This document shows, one piece after another, positions 7,823 through 16,567 of a stretch of DNA of 57,554 nucleotides. Made by a program: the position numbers and the translations under genes. The DNA lies in contig DASRCB010000282.1 in assembly GCA_035653295.1 (NCBI GenBank), positions 1 through 57,554 of the forward strand. The letters are read 5' to 3'. Under the pieces are notes generated by a model. It was not told where the DNA came from, did not search any database, and was given only the letters and a program-made list of their open reading frames with translations. Each line of letters opens with the position of its first letter. The stretch's first letter is position 1. Source of the stretch: DASRCB01 sp035653295 (GTDB taxonomy: Bacteria; Acidobacteriota; Terriglobia; Bryobacterales; Bryobacteraceae).

Positions 7823-9150
7823 GGGAGGACCTCCATACGATCGGATGTTTGCGCATGCGCCGCGGCGCGCGGGGGGAATCGAATGGCCGCATCGCCGCCC
7901 CGCCAGCGGGCCAGGAGATACGGCTTCATTTCTTCCGTGGTAATACAGAGCGCTTCAATGCGCTGTTCGACTTCAGCAGCGAACATTTCCCTTGTCTCCA
8001 TCACGAACGACGCTGTGCGCGCCAGATACAGCGGGGTTAGCGAGCGCAGAAGGTGTGCCCGTTCGAGCCGATGACGCCTCCAGGCACAGGCGAAATCGAA
8101 AATGATCCGCATCCACAGTTCGTCATCCAGGACAAGATGCCGGCTGGCGAGGTCGTGCACGGCTTTCAGCACGTCCGCCTGCAGCGCGAGCGACCAGATT
8201 TCGTCAAGATGCTCACAGCCGGCACGAAAGGCTTCGATCATTCGGTCGACGTTGACCGCGATGGGATCGAGCCCGACATCGTGAGGGAACCCGTACAGAT
8301 CCACGGGAGCGCTGCCGGACACAGGACCCCAGACGGATTGGTACTCCTCCATCAGACCGAACACGCTGCCCGTGACCTGGCGAAGCATCTCGCTGAGATC
8401 GGCAGCGGGATCTCTGGCGTCGTGCAGTTTGGCGCCGAGAAAGCTCTGACACGTGCGGAAATTCTCGGCCACGGCGACTGTGGTCATCCATATGTCGATA
8501 CCGAACCGTGCGACGTCGGTCTCCCAGTCGGACCGGGTGAGATATCGCTCCACCAGACGCGGCGACAGCCCGAAGTCACCGCCAATTGGTTGACGGATTC
8601 GCTTGCCGTACAGCGAGCGCGTCAATGGATAGACGATGCTGTTGGTAATCGTGCCGTCGTACTTGTGGCGATGATACCAGGGGGCGACGAAATCGTGATC
8701 CGCGTGCAGCACGGGGCGCAGCAAAGAGTCGATCCATTCCGGCGTAATCGAGCGCAGGTCGGCATCGACGACCACGCACGCCTTTGCTCGAAGGGCCCTG
8801 GTCATCTGAAACACGAGGCGGAACGCGCTGCCCTTTCCGGGAACGCCGTGGTAGGGAAACGAGAGGCGGTGCACAGCGGCCAGAGGCGTGGATAGAATCA
8901 ACAGTCGCGACAAGTCGAAAGTCGCCGCGAGCGCGGCCTCAGGCGTCCCGTCGCAGGATCCGCCGTCGGAATTGATGATAACGGCGCTGAACCTCGAAAA
9001 GTACCTGGCCAGGCCAGCCTGAATTGCCCGGATGACATGAGGGATGGTTCGGGCGTTGTTGAAGCTCGGCACGCCAACGACGATGTCTGCTTCGCCGATA
9101 TTCTCGATGGCGCCCCGAGCTTCGTCCGGCAGGGCGAGGTCAGGCGCCAC
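7819..9150 (-). CDS. Glycosyltransferase resembling mannosylglycerate synthase
   Basis: The protein has 443 residues from a GTG at 9150. It has a GT-A fold start (DIVVGVPSFNNARTI), a PGKG motif, the metal/nucleotide motif VVDADL, then PEWI, QPIGGDFGLS and FGIDIWMTTVAV. This order matches mannosylglycerate synthases and related synthases of glycosylglycerate solutes; the C-terminal third is helical. GTG at 9150 is chosen because GAGG lies 6 bases upstream; a TTG at 9168 has none. The start overlaps the end of the GpgS-like gene by 11 bases. With that gene and the phosphatase gene nearby, the likely role is adding a second sugar (mannose or glucose) to glucosyl-3-phosphoglycerate or glucosylglycerate. 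Direct synthesis of mannosylglycerate is an alternative. Donor and acceptor are not determined. Confidence 0.8.
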   Translation of the reverse strand: MAPDLALPDEARGAIENIGEADIVVGVPSFNNARTIPHVIRAIQAGLARYFSRFSAVIINSDGGSCDGTPEAALAATFDLSRLLILSTPLAAVHRLSFPYHGVPGKGSAFRLVFQMTRALRAKACVVVDADLRSITPEWIDSLLRPVLHADHDFVAPWYHRHKYDGTITNSIVYPLTRSLYGKRIRQPIGGDFGLSPRLVERYLTRSDWETDVARFGIDIWMTTVAVAENFRTCQSFLGAKLHDARDPAADLSEMLRQVTGSVFGLMEEYQSVWGPVSGSAPVDLYGFPHDVGLDPIAVNVDRMIEAFRAGCEHLDEIWSLALQADVLKAVHDLASRHLVLDDELWMRIIFDFACAWRRHRLERAHLLRSLTPLYLARTASFVMETREMFAAEVEQRIEALCITTEEMKPYLLARWRGGDAAIRFPPRAAAHAQTSDRMEVLP

Positions 9151-10375
9151 AAGCAACCTCGGAGGCAACGGCCGGCTGCGATTCGACCGCGGCGGTGAGC
9201 TGCTCGAAGAAGTCGGGAATCGCGGAAATTACGCGGTTCCAGTTCGGAATCGGCGGCAACCCGAGTGGATCAGCAAGAAACTCCTGAACTGCTTCGAACA
9301 GGCTGTTGGCGAAGGTGGCGACCGCCAGCTCTTCGGCGTGGCGGTCGAATCGCAGACCGTTCAGCATGGCGTCGGCGTAGTATCTGTGGATGGTGTCTTC
9401 AGCCATGCGGATATAGCGCACGCAGAGCGTCCGGAACGCATCCTGTGAAAGCGTGACCCCTTCACTTGCCACGGTCCGGAATAACGAGCGGGCAACCTCG
9501 CGCGACATTCTGCGCAGTCCCTTGTCCGGATCACCGGGCGAGAGGTCCTGATGCTTGTGCTCATAGTTGTCTGCCAGGTCTACCTGACAGATTCGCGACG
9601 CGGAGGTGTTCCGATACACCTCCGCCAGTACTCCCATCTCGAGACCCCAGTCCGCCGGGATTCGGTTCATCCGTGCGAGATTGGTCCTCATGGCAAACTC
9701 GCCGGCCAGCGCGTAACGGAAGCTGTCAAGGAAGCGCAGCACGGGAACGCCGGGACAGATGCTATCGAGGGCCCGCAGCAGGGGCGTCACGAACAGGCGC
9801 GTGACCCGCCCATGCATAACGGTCGTAAACCGGGCGTAGAAGCCTTTGCAGAATTCAAATCCCAGGTTGGGGTTGGCCACCGGATAGCACAGTCGCGCCA
9901 GGAGGTCGCGGCTGTAGTTAACGATGTCGCAATCGTGCAGCGCGATGACTTCGCAGTCGCCGCGAGCCAGAAGATATCCATAACCCATCCAGCACGAGCG
10001 GCCTTTGCCATCCGCTCCGGTGGGCAGTCCGTTCTCCTCGAGAACACGCAGGAGTCTCTGCATTGGGCGACCATCCATCCACAGCAGCGTAGCCGGAAGC
10101 CCGGCATCTCTGAAGAACGCCTGCGCGTGTTCAAACTGGGCCAGGCTCGCACGGCCCACGGCCACCACGATTCTGTGGAGGAACCGAACCTGTGCGAGTT
10201 CACGAACAATGGCGCGCATGGCCGGCCGCTCGAACTCGGAATACAGCGCGGGCAGCACCAGACCTATGGGCAGGTCTGGCCTGAAATCCTCAAGATCGCT
10301 TTCGAGGCGCATGAGCCCGTCCGTGTTCAGCCGGTGGAGAGTTGTCACCAGCCCGGTTTGATAAAAATCAGCCAT
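9140..10375 (-). CDS. gpgS: Glucosyl-3-phosphoglycerate synthase-like glycosyltransferase (GT81 type)
   Basis: The protein has 411 residues. Features in order: GKG followed by a Trp-containing helix (GKGRSCWMGYGYLLARGD), the DxD motif in ALHDCDIVNY, KGFYAR, HGRVTRLFVTPLL, LAGEFAM, WGLEMGVLAEVY and QVDLADNYEHKHQ. These follow the pattern of GpgS, which transfers glucose from NDP-glucose to 3-phosphoglycerate, the first step to glucosylglycerate solutes. The start is supported by AGGAG 7 bases before ATG. It is the first gene of an operon of five overlapping or closely spaced genes. The phosphatase that would remove the phosphate is divergent, 193 bases away. A mannosyl donor cannot be excluded from sequence. 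Confidence 0.82.
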   Translation of the reverse strand: MADFYQTGLVTTLHRLNTDGLMRLESDLEDFRPDLPIGLVLPALYSEFERPAMRAIVRELAQVRFLHRIVVAVGRASLAQFEHAQAFFRDAGLPATLLWMDGRPMQRLLRVLEENGLPTGADGKGRSCWMGYGYLLARGDCEVIALHDCDIVNYSRDLLARLCYPVANPNLGFEFCKGFYARFTTVMHGRVTRLFVTPLLRALDSICPGVPVLRFLDSFRYALAGEFAMRTNLARMNRIPADWGLEMGVLAEVYRNTSASRICQVDLADNYEHKHQDLSPGDPDKGLRRMSREVARSLFRTVASEGVTLSQDAFRTLCVRYIRMAEDTIHRYYADAMLNGLRFDRHAEELAVATFANSLFEAVQEFLADPLGLPPIPNWNRVISAIPDFFEQLTAAVESQPAVASEVACGA

Positions 10376-10568
10376 AGGAATCTCCTGTCAGTTCCAATGT
10401 CCGATCTTTCCGCGGGCTGCATCATCCCGAAAAGTCAGGAATGCACGGCGGAAACGCTGGTACCGGACAGCCGCGGGATTCCGCGCGATCGGTCATGGGT
10501 TTCGCGCGCCTGGGTACTGAACTTTCGGGATGGTCTGACCTGCCCAACCGCCCTTAGGCTGGGGGTGT
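10376..10568. promoter_or_regulatory. Divergent promoter region of the compatible-solute genes
   Basis: These 193 bases separate the gpgS-like operon (leftward) and the mpgP-like gene (rightward). A ribosome binding site for the leftward gene is clear. A possible -10 (TAGGCT) lies 8 bases before the rightward ATG. I could not find a copy of the nhaR inverted repeat here. Confidence 0.45.
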
Positions 10569-11435
10569 ATGAAGATCCTTGTCACCGATCTGGACGGCAC
10601 ACTGCTGAATGCTCGAACGTACTCATTCGAGGCGGCTCAGCCCGCGCTTGCGGCACTCCGAAAAAAAGGCGTTCCGCTTGTTCTGTGCACCAGTAAGACC
10701 CGAGCTGAAGCAGAGCTTTGGCGAGAGCGGCTGGACATCAACCATCCCTTCATCGTGGAAAACGGCGGGGCGGTGTGTATCCCCAGCGGGTATTTTCCAT
10801 TTCCGATTGATCACTCAGTACGGCGAGACGGCTACGACATTGTGGAGTTCGGCCTGCCATATTCCGAATTGGTGCGCACGCTGCGCCAGGCATCCCGCGA
10901 GAGCGGATGCAAGGTTGTCGGCTTCCACGACATGAGTGTTGCCGAGATCAGCCTTCGCACATCACTGCCGATCCGGCAGGCTGAAATGGCCAAACGGCGC
11001 GAATACGACGAACCCTTCGAAATCGATGGTCCGGGCATCATCGGCCTGCTCAAAGCCATCGAGCGTGGAGGGAAGCGGTGGACTCGGGGCAACCGCTTCT
11101 ATCACATTACCGGTGCGAACGACAAGAGCACCGCCGTTCGATATCTGCGCCGGCTGTACGCACGGGTATTCGAGCCCGTCCACCTGATCGGCGTTGGCGA
11201 TGGACACAACGATGCGGGTTTTCTTAACAGCGTGGATACTCCGGTGATCGTACGATCTCCTTTCTCCGTGGCGCTGAAGCTAGCTGCGCCGCGTGGCCGG
11301 GTAACGCGCGCGTCGGGCCCGGATGGATGGAATGAGGCGATTCTGCCTTTGTTCACAAGGAGCCGATTCGACCGTGGCTGCGAGGTCTTTGCTCACCGTT
11401 CGTCACCCTTGGCGGGCTCGTGGATCGCGGGGTGA
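10569..11435 (+). CDS. mpgP: Mannosyl/glucosyl-3-phosphoglycerate phosphatase (HAD family, MpgP type)
   Basis: The protein has 288 residues. Motif I is DLDGTLL (Asp8 and Asp10). Further motifs are VLCTSKT (motif II), FIVENGGA, the Lys in NDKSTAVR, and GDGHNDAGFL (motif IV). The order and the cap region match the COG3769 mannosyl-3-phosphoglycerate phosphatases, which release the phosphate in the two-step path to mannosylglycerate, glucosylglycerate or mannosylglucosylglycerate. The last 25-30 residues after LPLFTRSRF are not family-like. It is divergent from gpgS, so both steps lie together. A GGGGG stretch and a TAGGCT box precede the start. Confidence 0.85.
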   Translation: MKILVTDLDGTLLNARTYSFEAAQPALAALRKKGVPLVLCTSKTRAEAELWRERLDINHPFIVENGGAVCIPSGYFPFPIDHSVRRDGYDIVEFGLPYSELVRTLRQASRESGCKVVGFHDMSVAEISLRTSLPIRQAEMAKRREYDEPFEIDGPGIIGLLKAIERGGKRWTRGNRFYHITGANDKSTAVRYLRRLYARVFEPVHLIGVGDGHNDAGFLNSVDTPVIVRSPFSVALKLAAPRGRVTRASGPDGWNEAILPLFTRSRFDRGCEVFAHRSSPLAGSWIAG

Positions 11436-11465
11436 TGCGCGTCAGTTTTCTGGAGGACTGGATTG

Positions 11466-11570
11466 ATGACCATACAAGAAAAGGGAAAAGCGGAGCACGA
11501 CCGTCCTGCGGACGCATCAGACTACGCGCCGCGATCGTATTCTTCGAGAGAGACGATGATCACGCATTGA
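11466..11570 (+). CDS. Possible 34-residue peptide, unknown
   Basis: This short open frame has ATG at 11466 and GGAGG about 9 bases upstream. The product is polar (starts MTIQEKGKAEHDRPADASDY) and matches nothing I know. An alternative overlapping frame (11420-11638) ends in a hydrophobic segment KLSAAVGLAGGLLWVADVLV, and this could be the real product instead, or neither. It is the only gene-like signal in the gap between the phosphatase and mgtE. Confidence 0.25.
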   Translation: MTIQEKGKAEHDRPADASDYAPRSYSSRETMITH

Positions 11571-11723
11571 AGTTGTCGGCCGCGGTCGGCCTCGCAGGCG
11601 GATTGCTGTGGGTTGCGGACGTGCTGGTCGCGAGGTGAAAAGGACGGCTGCCCGACACGACCGACGATGGAGGTCGCAGGGCAGCCGCGTACGCAGCGAT
11701 CCTGCGAGCGCTACGCTCGGCAC

Positions 11724-13019
11724 ATGGCGCCGGATATGAATCCGCTCTCGCGATGGCCCGAGCTGTCGCAGCCGGAGCGGACGCATCTGCTTCGCAGTCT
11801 GCCTCAGCATGAGGCGAACGATTTGTTTGCCGGTCTGAGCATGCACGATCAGCTCGGGCTCCTCCTCAATGTTTCCGGCGCAGAACCGCGGGCGTGGCTT
11901 CGCGTGCTGCCGCCGGATGATGTAACGGACCTGCTGCAGGCCGCCGGTCCGTCGCGGGATGTTCTCCTTTCGGCGCTCGATGAGAGTAGTCGTTTGCAGG
12001 TAACGGCGCTCCTGGCCTACAAGGAGGATCGTGCCGGCGGTCTCATGAGCCCGCGATTTGCCCGCGCCCGGCCGGATATGACCGCCGATGAAGCAATCGC
12101 CTACGTTCATTTGCAGTCTCGCGAGGTCGAGACGATTTATTACGTCTACGTACTGGGTCAGGAACAGCGGCTCCTTGGTGTTCTTTCGCTTCGGGAACTC
12201 TTCAACGCGCCCCGCGACCGGCTGGTTCGAGACATCATGCGGTCGGATTATGTCGCCGTTCCGGACACGATGGATCAGGAAACGGTCGCGGCGGTTTTCG
12301 CCCGATCCGATCTCATTGCTCTGCCCGTCATCGACGCCTCGCAACGGATGAAAGGGATTATCACTGTCGACGACATCGTCGATGTGGTAACGGAAGAAGC
12401 GTCCGAGGACATTCAGAAGCTCGGCGGCACGGAAGCGCTGCACGCGCCATACATGGAAACAGGCCTGGCCACTATGGTTCGCAAGCGGGCCGGGTGGCTG
12501 GCTGTGCTGTTCGTCAGCGAGATGCTGACCGCGACGGCGATGGCTCACTACCAGGATGAAATCGCCCGGGCAGTGGTGCTCGCCGTGTTTGTACCGCTTA
12601 TTATCAGCAGCGGAGGGAATGCCGGGTCGCAGGCCTCGACGCTGGTTATACGCGCAATGGCCGTCGGAGAGCTGCAGATTCGTGACTGGTGGCGGGTTCT
12701 GCGGCGTGAAATTCTCACAGGGACGATTCTCGGAATCATTCTGGCCAGTATCGGCGTCCTTCCAATATCCGTCTGGCAGGCCGTTGCCGGTACGTACGGC
12801 CATTATGCCGCCGTTCTTGCCGTTACGGTTGGTCTCAGCCTCGTGGGCGTTGTCCTCTGGGGAACGCTGTTCGGCTCGCTCCTTCCATTCGTATTGCGAG
12901 CGAGCGGGCTTGATCCGGCGAGCGCATCGGCTCCATTTGTCGCGACCATGGTGGACGTGAGCGGCCTGATCATTTATTTCAGCGTGGCGCGAGTAGTTCT
13001 TCGCGGCATTCTGCTCTGA
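11724..13019 (+). CDS. mgtE: MgtE-family magnesium transporter/channel
   Basis: The protein has 431 residues from the ATG at 11724. The N-terminal helical MgtE N domain (about residues 1-105, including LPPDDVTDLLQ) is followed by two CBS domains (about 110-225, ending ITVDDIVDVVTEEASEDIQK) and five membrane helices (about 255-430) with the conserved SSGGNAGSQASTLVIRA segment of the pore region. MgtE imports Mg2+ and is gated by intracellular Mg2+ through the N and CBS domains. The open frame extends upstream to 11613; I chose 11724 by family length, but ATGs at 11667 and 11736 are possible because no start has a clear ribosome binding site. I saw no M-box riboswitch. Its place beside the solute genes fits ion and osmotic homeostasis. 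Confidence 0.93.
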   Translation: MAPDMNPLSRWPELSQPERTHLLRSLPQHEANDLFAGLSMHDQLGLLLNVSGAEPRAWLRVLPPDDVTDLLQAAGPSRDVLLSALDESSRLQVTALLAYKEDRAGGLMSPRFARARPDMTADEAIAYVHLQSREVETIYYVYVLGQEQRLLGVLSLRELFNAPRDRLVRDIMRSDYVAVPDTMDQETVAAVFARSDLIALPVIDASQRMKGIITVDDIVDVVTEEASEDIQKLGGTEALHAPYMETGLATMVRKRAGWLAVLFVSEMLTATAMAHYQDEIARAVVLAVFVPLIISSGGNAGSQASTLVIRAMAVGELQIRDWWRVLRREILTGTILGIILASIGVLPISVWQAVAGTYGHYAAVLAVTVGLSLVGVVLWGTLFGSLLPFVLRASGLDPASASAPFVATMVDVSGLIIYFSVARVVLRGILL

Positions 13020-13198
13020 GACCTCCAAAGGCGGTTGGACCGGCATGCGCGGTATGTGAGCGATTTGATCTGCGCCTGCCACCACCCTCGCCAGCCTGCC
13101 AGCAGGTGAGGGGTGGAGCCGGCGTAATCCGGCTCACCCGATCTGAATTAGCTGCATGTAACCGTTGTAGAATCGGACGCACCACAGGATCCGGACAT
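13020..13198. promoter_or_regulatory. Intergenic region with hairpins and a -10 box
   Basis: The 179 bases after mgtE contain two inverted repeats (GAGCCGG/CCGGCTC at about 13115-13134 is the clearer) that may end the mgtE transcript. A TAGAAT box at 13168-13173 probably serves the M20 gene, 25 bases before its ATG. Confidence 0.4.
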
Positions 13199-14470
13199 AT
13201 GGACGAGACAATCTCGAAAGCCAGCGGCAAAGTGCTTGCAAACCTCGGCGATCTGCTGCCCGGCCTGGAATCCATCTACAAAGATATTCATGCTCACCCG
13301 GAGCTGTCGATGCAGGAGAGCCGGACGGCCGGAATTGCGGCCGACCATCTTCGCGCCGCCGGTTATGACGTGACTACGAAGATCGGAAACACGGGAGTGG
13401 TGGGTGTGCTGCGCAACGGTGAAGGACCCGTGGTCATGCTGCGTGCCGACATGGACGCGCTCCCGGTTCAGGAAGCGACGAGTTTGCCGTACGCGAGCAC
13501 GGTGACGGCAACGGACAGCACCGGGAAGACGGTGCCGGTGATGCACGCCTGCGGTCATGACATGCACGTGACCTGGCTGATCGGCGCAGCCACGTTGTTT
13601 GCCAGCTGTCGCGATGCATGGAAGGGGACGCTCATGCCCGTCTTTCAACCAGCCGAAGAAACAGCGGCGGGTGCACAGGCGATGATCGACGATGGGCTCT
13701 TCCGTCGCTTCCCCCGGCCCGACGTGGTGCTCGGGCAGCATGTCATGAGCTTGCCGGCCGGTCTCATCGCCGGCCGTTCCGGAGTGACAACGTCCGCGGC
13801 TGATAGTCTGCAGATCCGGCTGTTTGGACGCGGCGCGCACGGCTCGATGCCGGAGGCCAGCATTGATCCGGTGGTTATGGCCGCGGCAACGGTGATGCGC
13901 CTTCAGACGATCGTTTCGCGGGAGGTGGCGGCGGATGAATCTGCCGTGGTCACCATCGGCGCCGTGCAAGCCGGCACGAAAGAAAACGTCATCCCTGATG
14001 AGGCGATCATCAAGTTAAACGTGCGCACTTTCGACGAGGGCGTCCGTAAACGCGTGCTGGCTGCGATCGAGCGGATCGTGAATGCCGAAGCCGCCGCCTC
14101 AGGCGCCCCGAAGAACCCAGAAATCACGACTCTGGACCGTTATTCTCTCGTGGAGAACGATCCCGAGGCGACCAGGCGAGTGCGCGATGCATTCCGCATG
14201 CACTTTCCACCTGACCATGTTCAGGAGACGAAGCCGACGACCGCAAGCGAAGACTTCGGTTCGTTCGGCGCCGAGTGGGGCGCTCCCTCGGTGTTCTGGT
14301 TCATCGGCGGTATAGATCCCGACATGTACGCCAAAGCCGAAAAGGAGGGACGCCTCGGGGAGATTCCGACGAATCACAACCCGAGGTTCGCACCGGTTCT
14401 CCGTCCTACTTTGGCGACAGGAGTAGAAGCAATGGTAGTTGCCGCTGAAGCCTGGCTCTCGGCGCAATAA
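13199..14470 (+). CDS. M20-family amidohydrolase/peptidase
   Basis: The protein has 423 residues. It has the M20D pattern: HAHPELSMQE near the N-terminus, RADMDALPVQE, the metal site HACGHDMH (about residue 115), and the catalytic Glu pair in QPAEETAAGA. A dimerisation domain (about 190-300) contains RGAHGSMPE. Near the C-terminus are TASEDFGSFG and NHNPRFAP. Relatives hydrolyse N-acyl amino acids, hippurate, IAA conjugates or N-acetyl-diaminopimelate; substrate cannot be assigned. The start at 13199 is supported by AGGAT 8 bases upstream; the longer frame to 13106 has no support. No signal peptide is seen, so it is cytoplasmic. The TRIC-type channel gene starts 6 bases after its stop. Confidence 0.9.
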   Translation: MDETISKASGKVLANLGDLLPGLESIYKDIHAHPELSMQESRTAGIAADHLRAAGYDVTTKIGNTGVVGVLRNGEGPVVMLRADMDALPVQEATSLPYASTVTATDSTGKTVPVMHACGHDMHVTWLIGAATLFASCRDAWKGTLMPVFQPAEETAAGAQAMIDDGLFRRFPRPDVVLGQHVMSLPAGLIAGRSGVTTSAADSLQIRLFGRGAHGSMPEASIDPVVMAAATVMRLQTIVSREVAADESAVVTIGAVQAGTKENVIPDEAIIKLNVRTFDEGVRKRVLAAIERIVNAEAAASGAPKNPEITTLDRYSLVENDPEATRRVRDAFRMHFPPDHVQETKPTTASEDFGSFGAEWGAPSVFWFIGGIDPDMYAKAEKEGRLGEIPTNHNPRFAPVLRPTLATGVEAMVVAAEAWLSAQ

Positions 14471-14476
14471 GGCCAT

Positions 14477-15136
14477 ATGGCGGTCAACGAAGAAATCCTG
14501 TTGAGTGCACTGCTCGTAGCCTTTGACGTAGGAGGCACGTTTGTCTTCGCGCTGAGCGGCGCGACTGCCGGCGTTAAGCACAGGCTCGATCTCTTCGGCG
14601 TTCTGGTCCTGTCTTTCGCCGCCGGCAATTCGGGTGGAATCGCCCGCGATCTCATGATCGGCGCTGTTCCACCGGCAGCGATCAGCGACTGGCGATATCT
14701 CGTTGTATCAGTTGCTGCCGGGTTGGTTACGTTTTATTGGTATCGAATCATCAACCGCTTGAAAAGCCCCGTGCTGGTTTTTGACGCCGCCGGGCTGGGA
14801 CTGTTTGCCGTTGCCGGCGCCAGTAAAGCGCTCGCGTTTCACGCAGGACCCGTCGCGGCAACGTTACTGGGCATGCTGACTGGAATTGGCGGCGGCATCG
14901 TGCGGGACGTGCTTGTGAGGGAAATTCCCACCGTCCTGCGCACTGAACTCTACGCAGTGGCGGCTCTGATCGGCGCGTCGGTGGTCGTAATTGGAAATGT
15001 GCTGCATGTCCCGGCTTCCGTGGCGGATGTGGCAGGAGCGGTTCTCTGCTTCGGTTTACGGTTTACGGCCATGCGACGGGGCTGGCAGCTTCCGGTTGCG
15101 CGCCCACCGGAAGTATCCAAACCCACCGCGCGGTGA
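14477..15136 (+). CDS. TRIC-type cation channel family protein (UPF0126)
   Basis: The protein has 219 residues and about seven hydrophobic segments arranged as two homologous halves, the UPF0126/YicG layout. Diagnostic Gly-rich helices are FAAGNSGGIARDLMIG in the first half and LTGIGGGIVRDVLVREIP in the second. Related prokaryotic TRIC proteins form trimeric monovalent-cation channels. It starts 6 bases after the amidohydrolase stop, so the pair is probably one transcript. The C-terminal tail is hydrophilic and rich in Pro. Confidence 0.9.
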   Translation: MAVNEEILLSALLVAFDVGGTFVFALSGATAGVKHRLDLFGVLVLSFAAGNSGGIARDLMIGAVPPAAISDWRYLVVSVAAGLVTFYWYRIINRLKSPVLVFDAAGLGLFAVAGASKALAFHAGPVAATLLGMLTGIGGGIVRDVLVREIPTVLRTELYAVAALIGASVVVIGNVLHVPASVADVAGAVLCFGLRFTAMRRGWQLPVARPPEVSKPTAR

Positions 15137-15187
15137 ACGGACGTAACATAGGAACGCCCTCCATCAGCGCCGCTGTTCTTTTTGCCC

Positions 15188-15985
15188 TCAACCCTCGCCG
15201 CCCTGCCCGCCCACGCATACCGAAAGCATCGAGATCGATCCGCCGTCCACGCCGTGGACAGGAAACGTGATGCCATCGCCGCCTTGTCTGGTGGCGAGCA
15301 CATACAGCAGGGGAAGATAGTGATCGGGCGTTGGAATGGACAGCAGCGCGTCGCGTCCGAGCTTTTCGTATTCAATCAGCGGTCTAAACTCGCCGGCGAG
15401 CATCATCTGCCTGGCCTCATTCTCGAACTTCATTGCCCAGTCAAAGGGATCCGTGAGGTGACGCCCCCACGCATATGTGTGCAGGTTATGTACGAGATTC
15501 CCGCTGCCAATGATCAGCACTCCTTCATCCCGAAGCGGTGCGAGTTTCCTGCCGATCTCGAAGTGGAACCCGGGCGGCTCCCTGTCATCGATGCTCAGCT
15601 GGACGACCGGAATATCGGCGTTAGGCCAGGCGTGCCGGAGCACCGACCAGGTCCCATGATCGAGACCCCACGAGTCATCGAGACGCACCGACAACGGAGC
15701 AAGCATTTTTGCTATGCGACGGGCAAGATTGGGATGGCCGGGCGCCGGATACCGGACCTGATAGAGTTCTCGCGGAAAGCCCCCGAAATCGTGTGTCGTC
15801 CTCGGTGCGGTGCTGATCGTAACACCCGTCTGCGGAACAAACCAATGAGCGGAGATTGACAGAATGGCGGTCGGCCTCGGCGTCTCCTCTCCGATCCGTC
15901 GCCATCCTTCTGTATAAGCATTCTTCAGCAGCGCATTCATGGGATTGCCGTGACCGAAAAATATCGCTGGCATCGTTACATTCAT
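15188..15985 (-). CDS. ygiD: 4,5-DOPA dioxygenase extradiol-type protein
   Basis: The protein has 265 residues of the LigB/DODA class III extradiol dioxygenase family. Conserved His-bearing segments are FFGHGNPMNA, SISAHWF, THDFGGFP, HGTWSVL and GSGNLVHNLH; the zinc/iron ligands lie among these. The E. coli relative YgiD opens the ring of L-DOPA in vitro; the natural substrate is unknown. The start at 15985 has GAGGGA 5 bases upstream; an in-frame ATG at 15973 is an alternative. It is convergent with the TRIC-type gene, 51 bases apart, and followed upstream by the lipoprotein gene on the same strand. Confidence 0.88.
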   Translation of the reverse strand: MNVTMPAIFFGHGNPMNALLKNAYTEGWRRIGEETPRPTAILSISAHWFVPQTGVTISTAPRTTHDFGGFPRELYQVRYPAPGHPNLARRIAKMLAPLSVRLDDSWGLDHGTWSVLRHAWPNADIPVVQLSIDDREPPGFHFEIGRKLAPLRDEGVLIIGSGNLVHNLHTYAWGRHLTDPFDWAMKFENEARQMMLAGEFRPLIEYEKLGRDALLSIPTPDHYLPLLYVLATRQGGDGITFPVHGVDGGSISMLSVCVGGQGGEG

Positions 15986-16000
15986 ACGAGTCCCTCACGC

Positions 16001-16567
16001 TCATGGCGCCTGTGCGTGGCGCGGGGCAAGCCGATAATATTCCAGTCGCTGCGCAGGGCCGGGAGGTTCCTGGGCCCAGCATTGTGGGCCCGAGTTCAGG
16101 GCGCCAGAAGCAACGGCTTGCCAACGCACTTCGCCGGATTTGTCCCGAAACACAAGTTCCAACTGTCCCGTCCCGCCGCGCCAACCGGTCGGAGCGTTGG
16201 TGGCGCCCACGATCTCCGAAGCCTCGCTGGGCAGCATACCAGTAACAGGCGCTTCGCGCAGAGAAGGCGGCGCGCAGCCGAGAACGGTCCCGTCATCTCT
16301 TGTAATAAGCGGCAGACCCCAAACCGTGCCGTTTCGCTCTTGAAAAAGGCCCAAACGATCGCCCGTCGCATGCTGATGCGGGGTCGGCTCATTGCCGACC
16401 GTAATCAGTGAACCGTAAAGCGCCTCCAGTTCTTTGATTGACACGTAGGGAGCGCGGGGCGGCGCTCGGCGGGCGCCACATCCCGCGGCGATGACCGCGG
16501 CGGCGGCAACGGCACAGCAGAGAGCTCGGAACTTGCAAAGAGCCAGACTTGCGGCGTTCGTCTTCAT
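16001..16567 (-). CDS. Putative lipoprotein, unknown function
   Basis: The protein has 188 residues from the ATG at 16567. A lipoprotein signal ends in VIAAGC near residue 30, so the mature protein would carry an N-terminal lipid-modified Cys. The remainder has no recognised domain; segments such as GDRLGLFQERNGTVWGLPLITRDDGT suggest a beta-rich fold. It lies 15 bases upstream of the DOPA-dioxygenase-like gene on the same strand, so they may be cotranscribed. An upstream in-frame start at 16612 would add 15 residues before the signal and is less likely. Confidence 0.65.
   Translation of the reverse strand: MKTNAASLALCKFRALCCAVAAAAVIAAGCGARRAPPRAPYVSIKELEALYGSLITVGNEPTPHQHATGDRLGLFQERNGTVWGLPLITRDDGTVLGCAPPSLREAPVTGMLPSEASEIVGATNAPTGWRGGTGQLELVFRDKSGEVRWQAVASGALNSGPQCWAQEPPGPAQRLEYYRLAPRHAQAP

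Noticed and set aside
9551..10696. 381-residue plus-strand frame opposite the gpgS-like gene
   Set aside because: Antisense to a gene with clear motifs; low-complexity translation.
11639..11723. M-box magnesium riboswitch before mgtE
   Set aside because: I could not recognise the conserved core elements; space before the start is short.
11517..13085. 522-residue minus-strand frame opposite mgtE
   Set aside because: Antisense to mgtE, whose CBS and membrane motifs are clear; no start signal.
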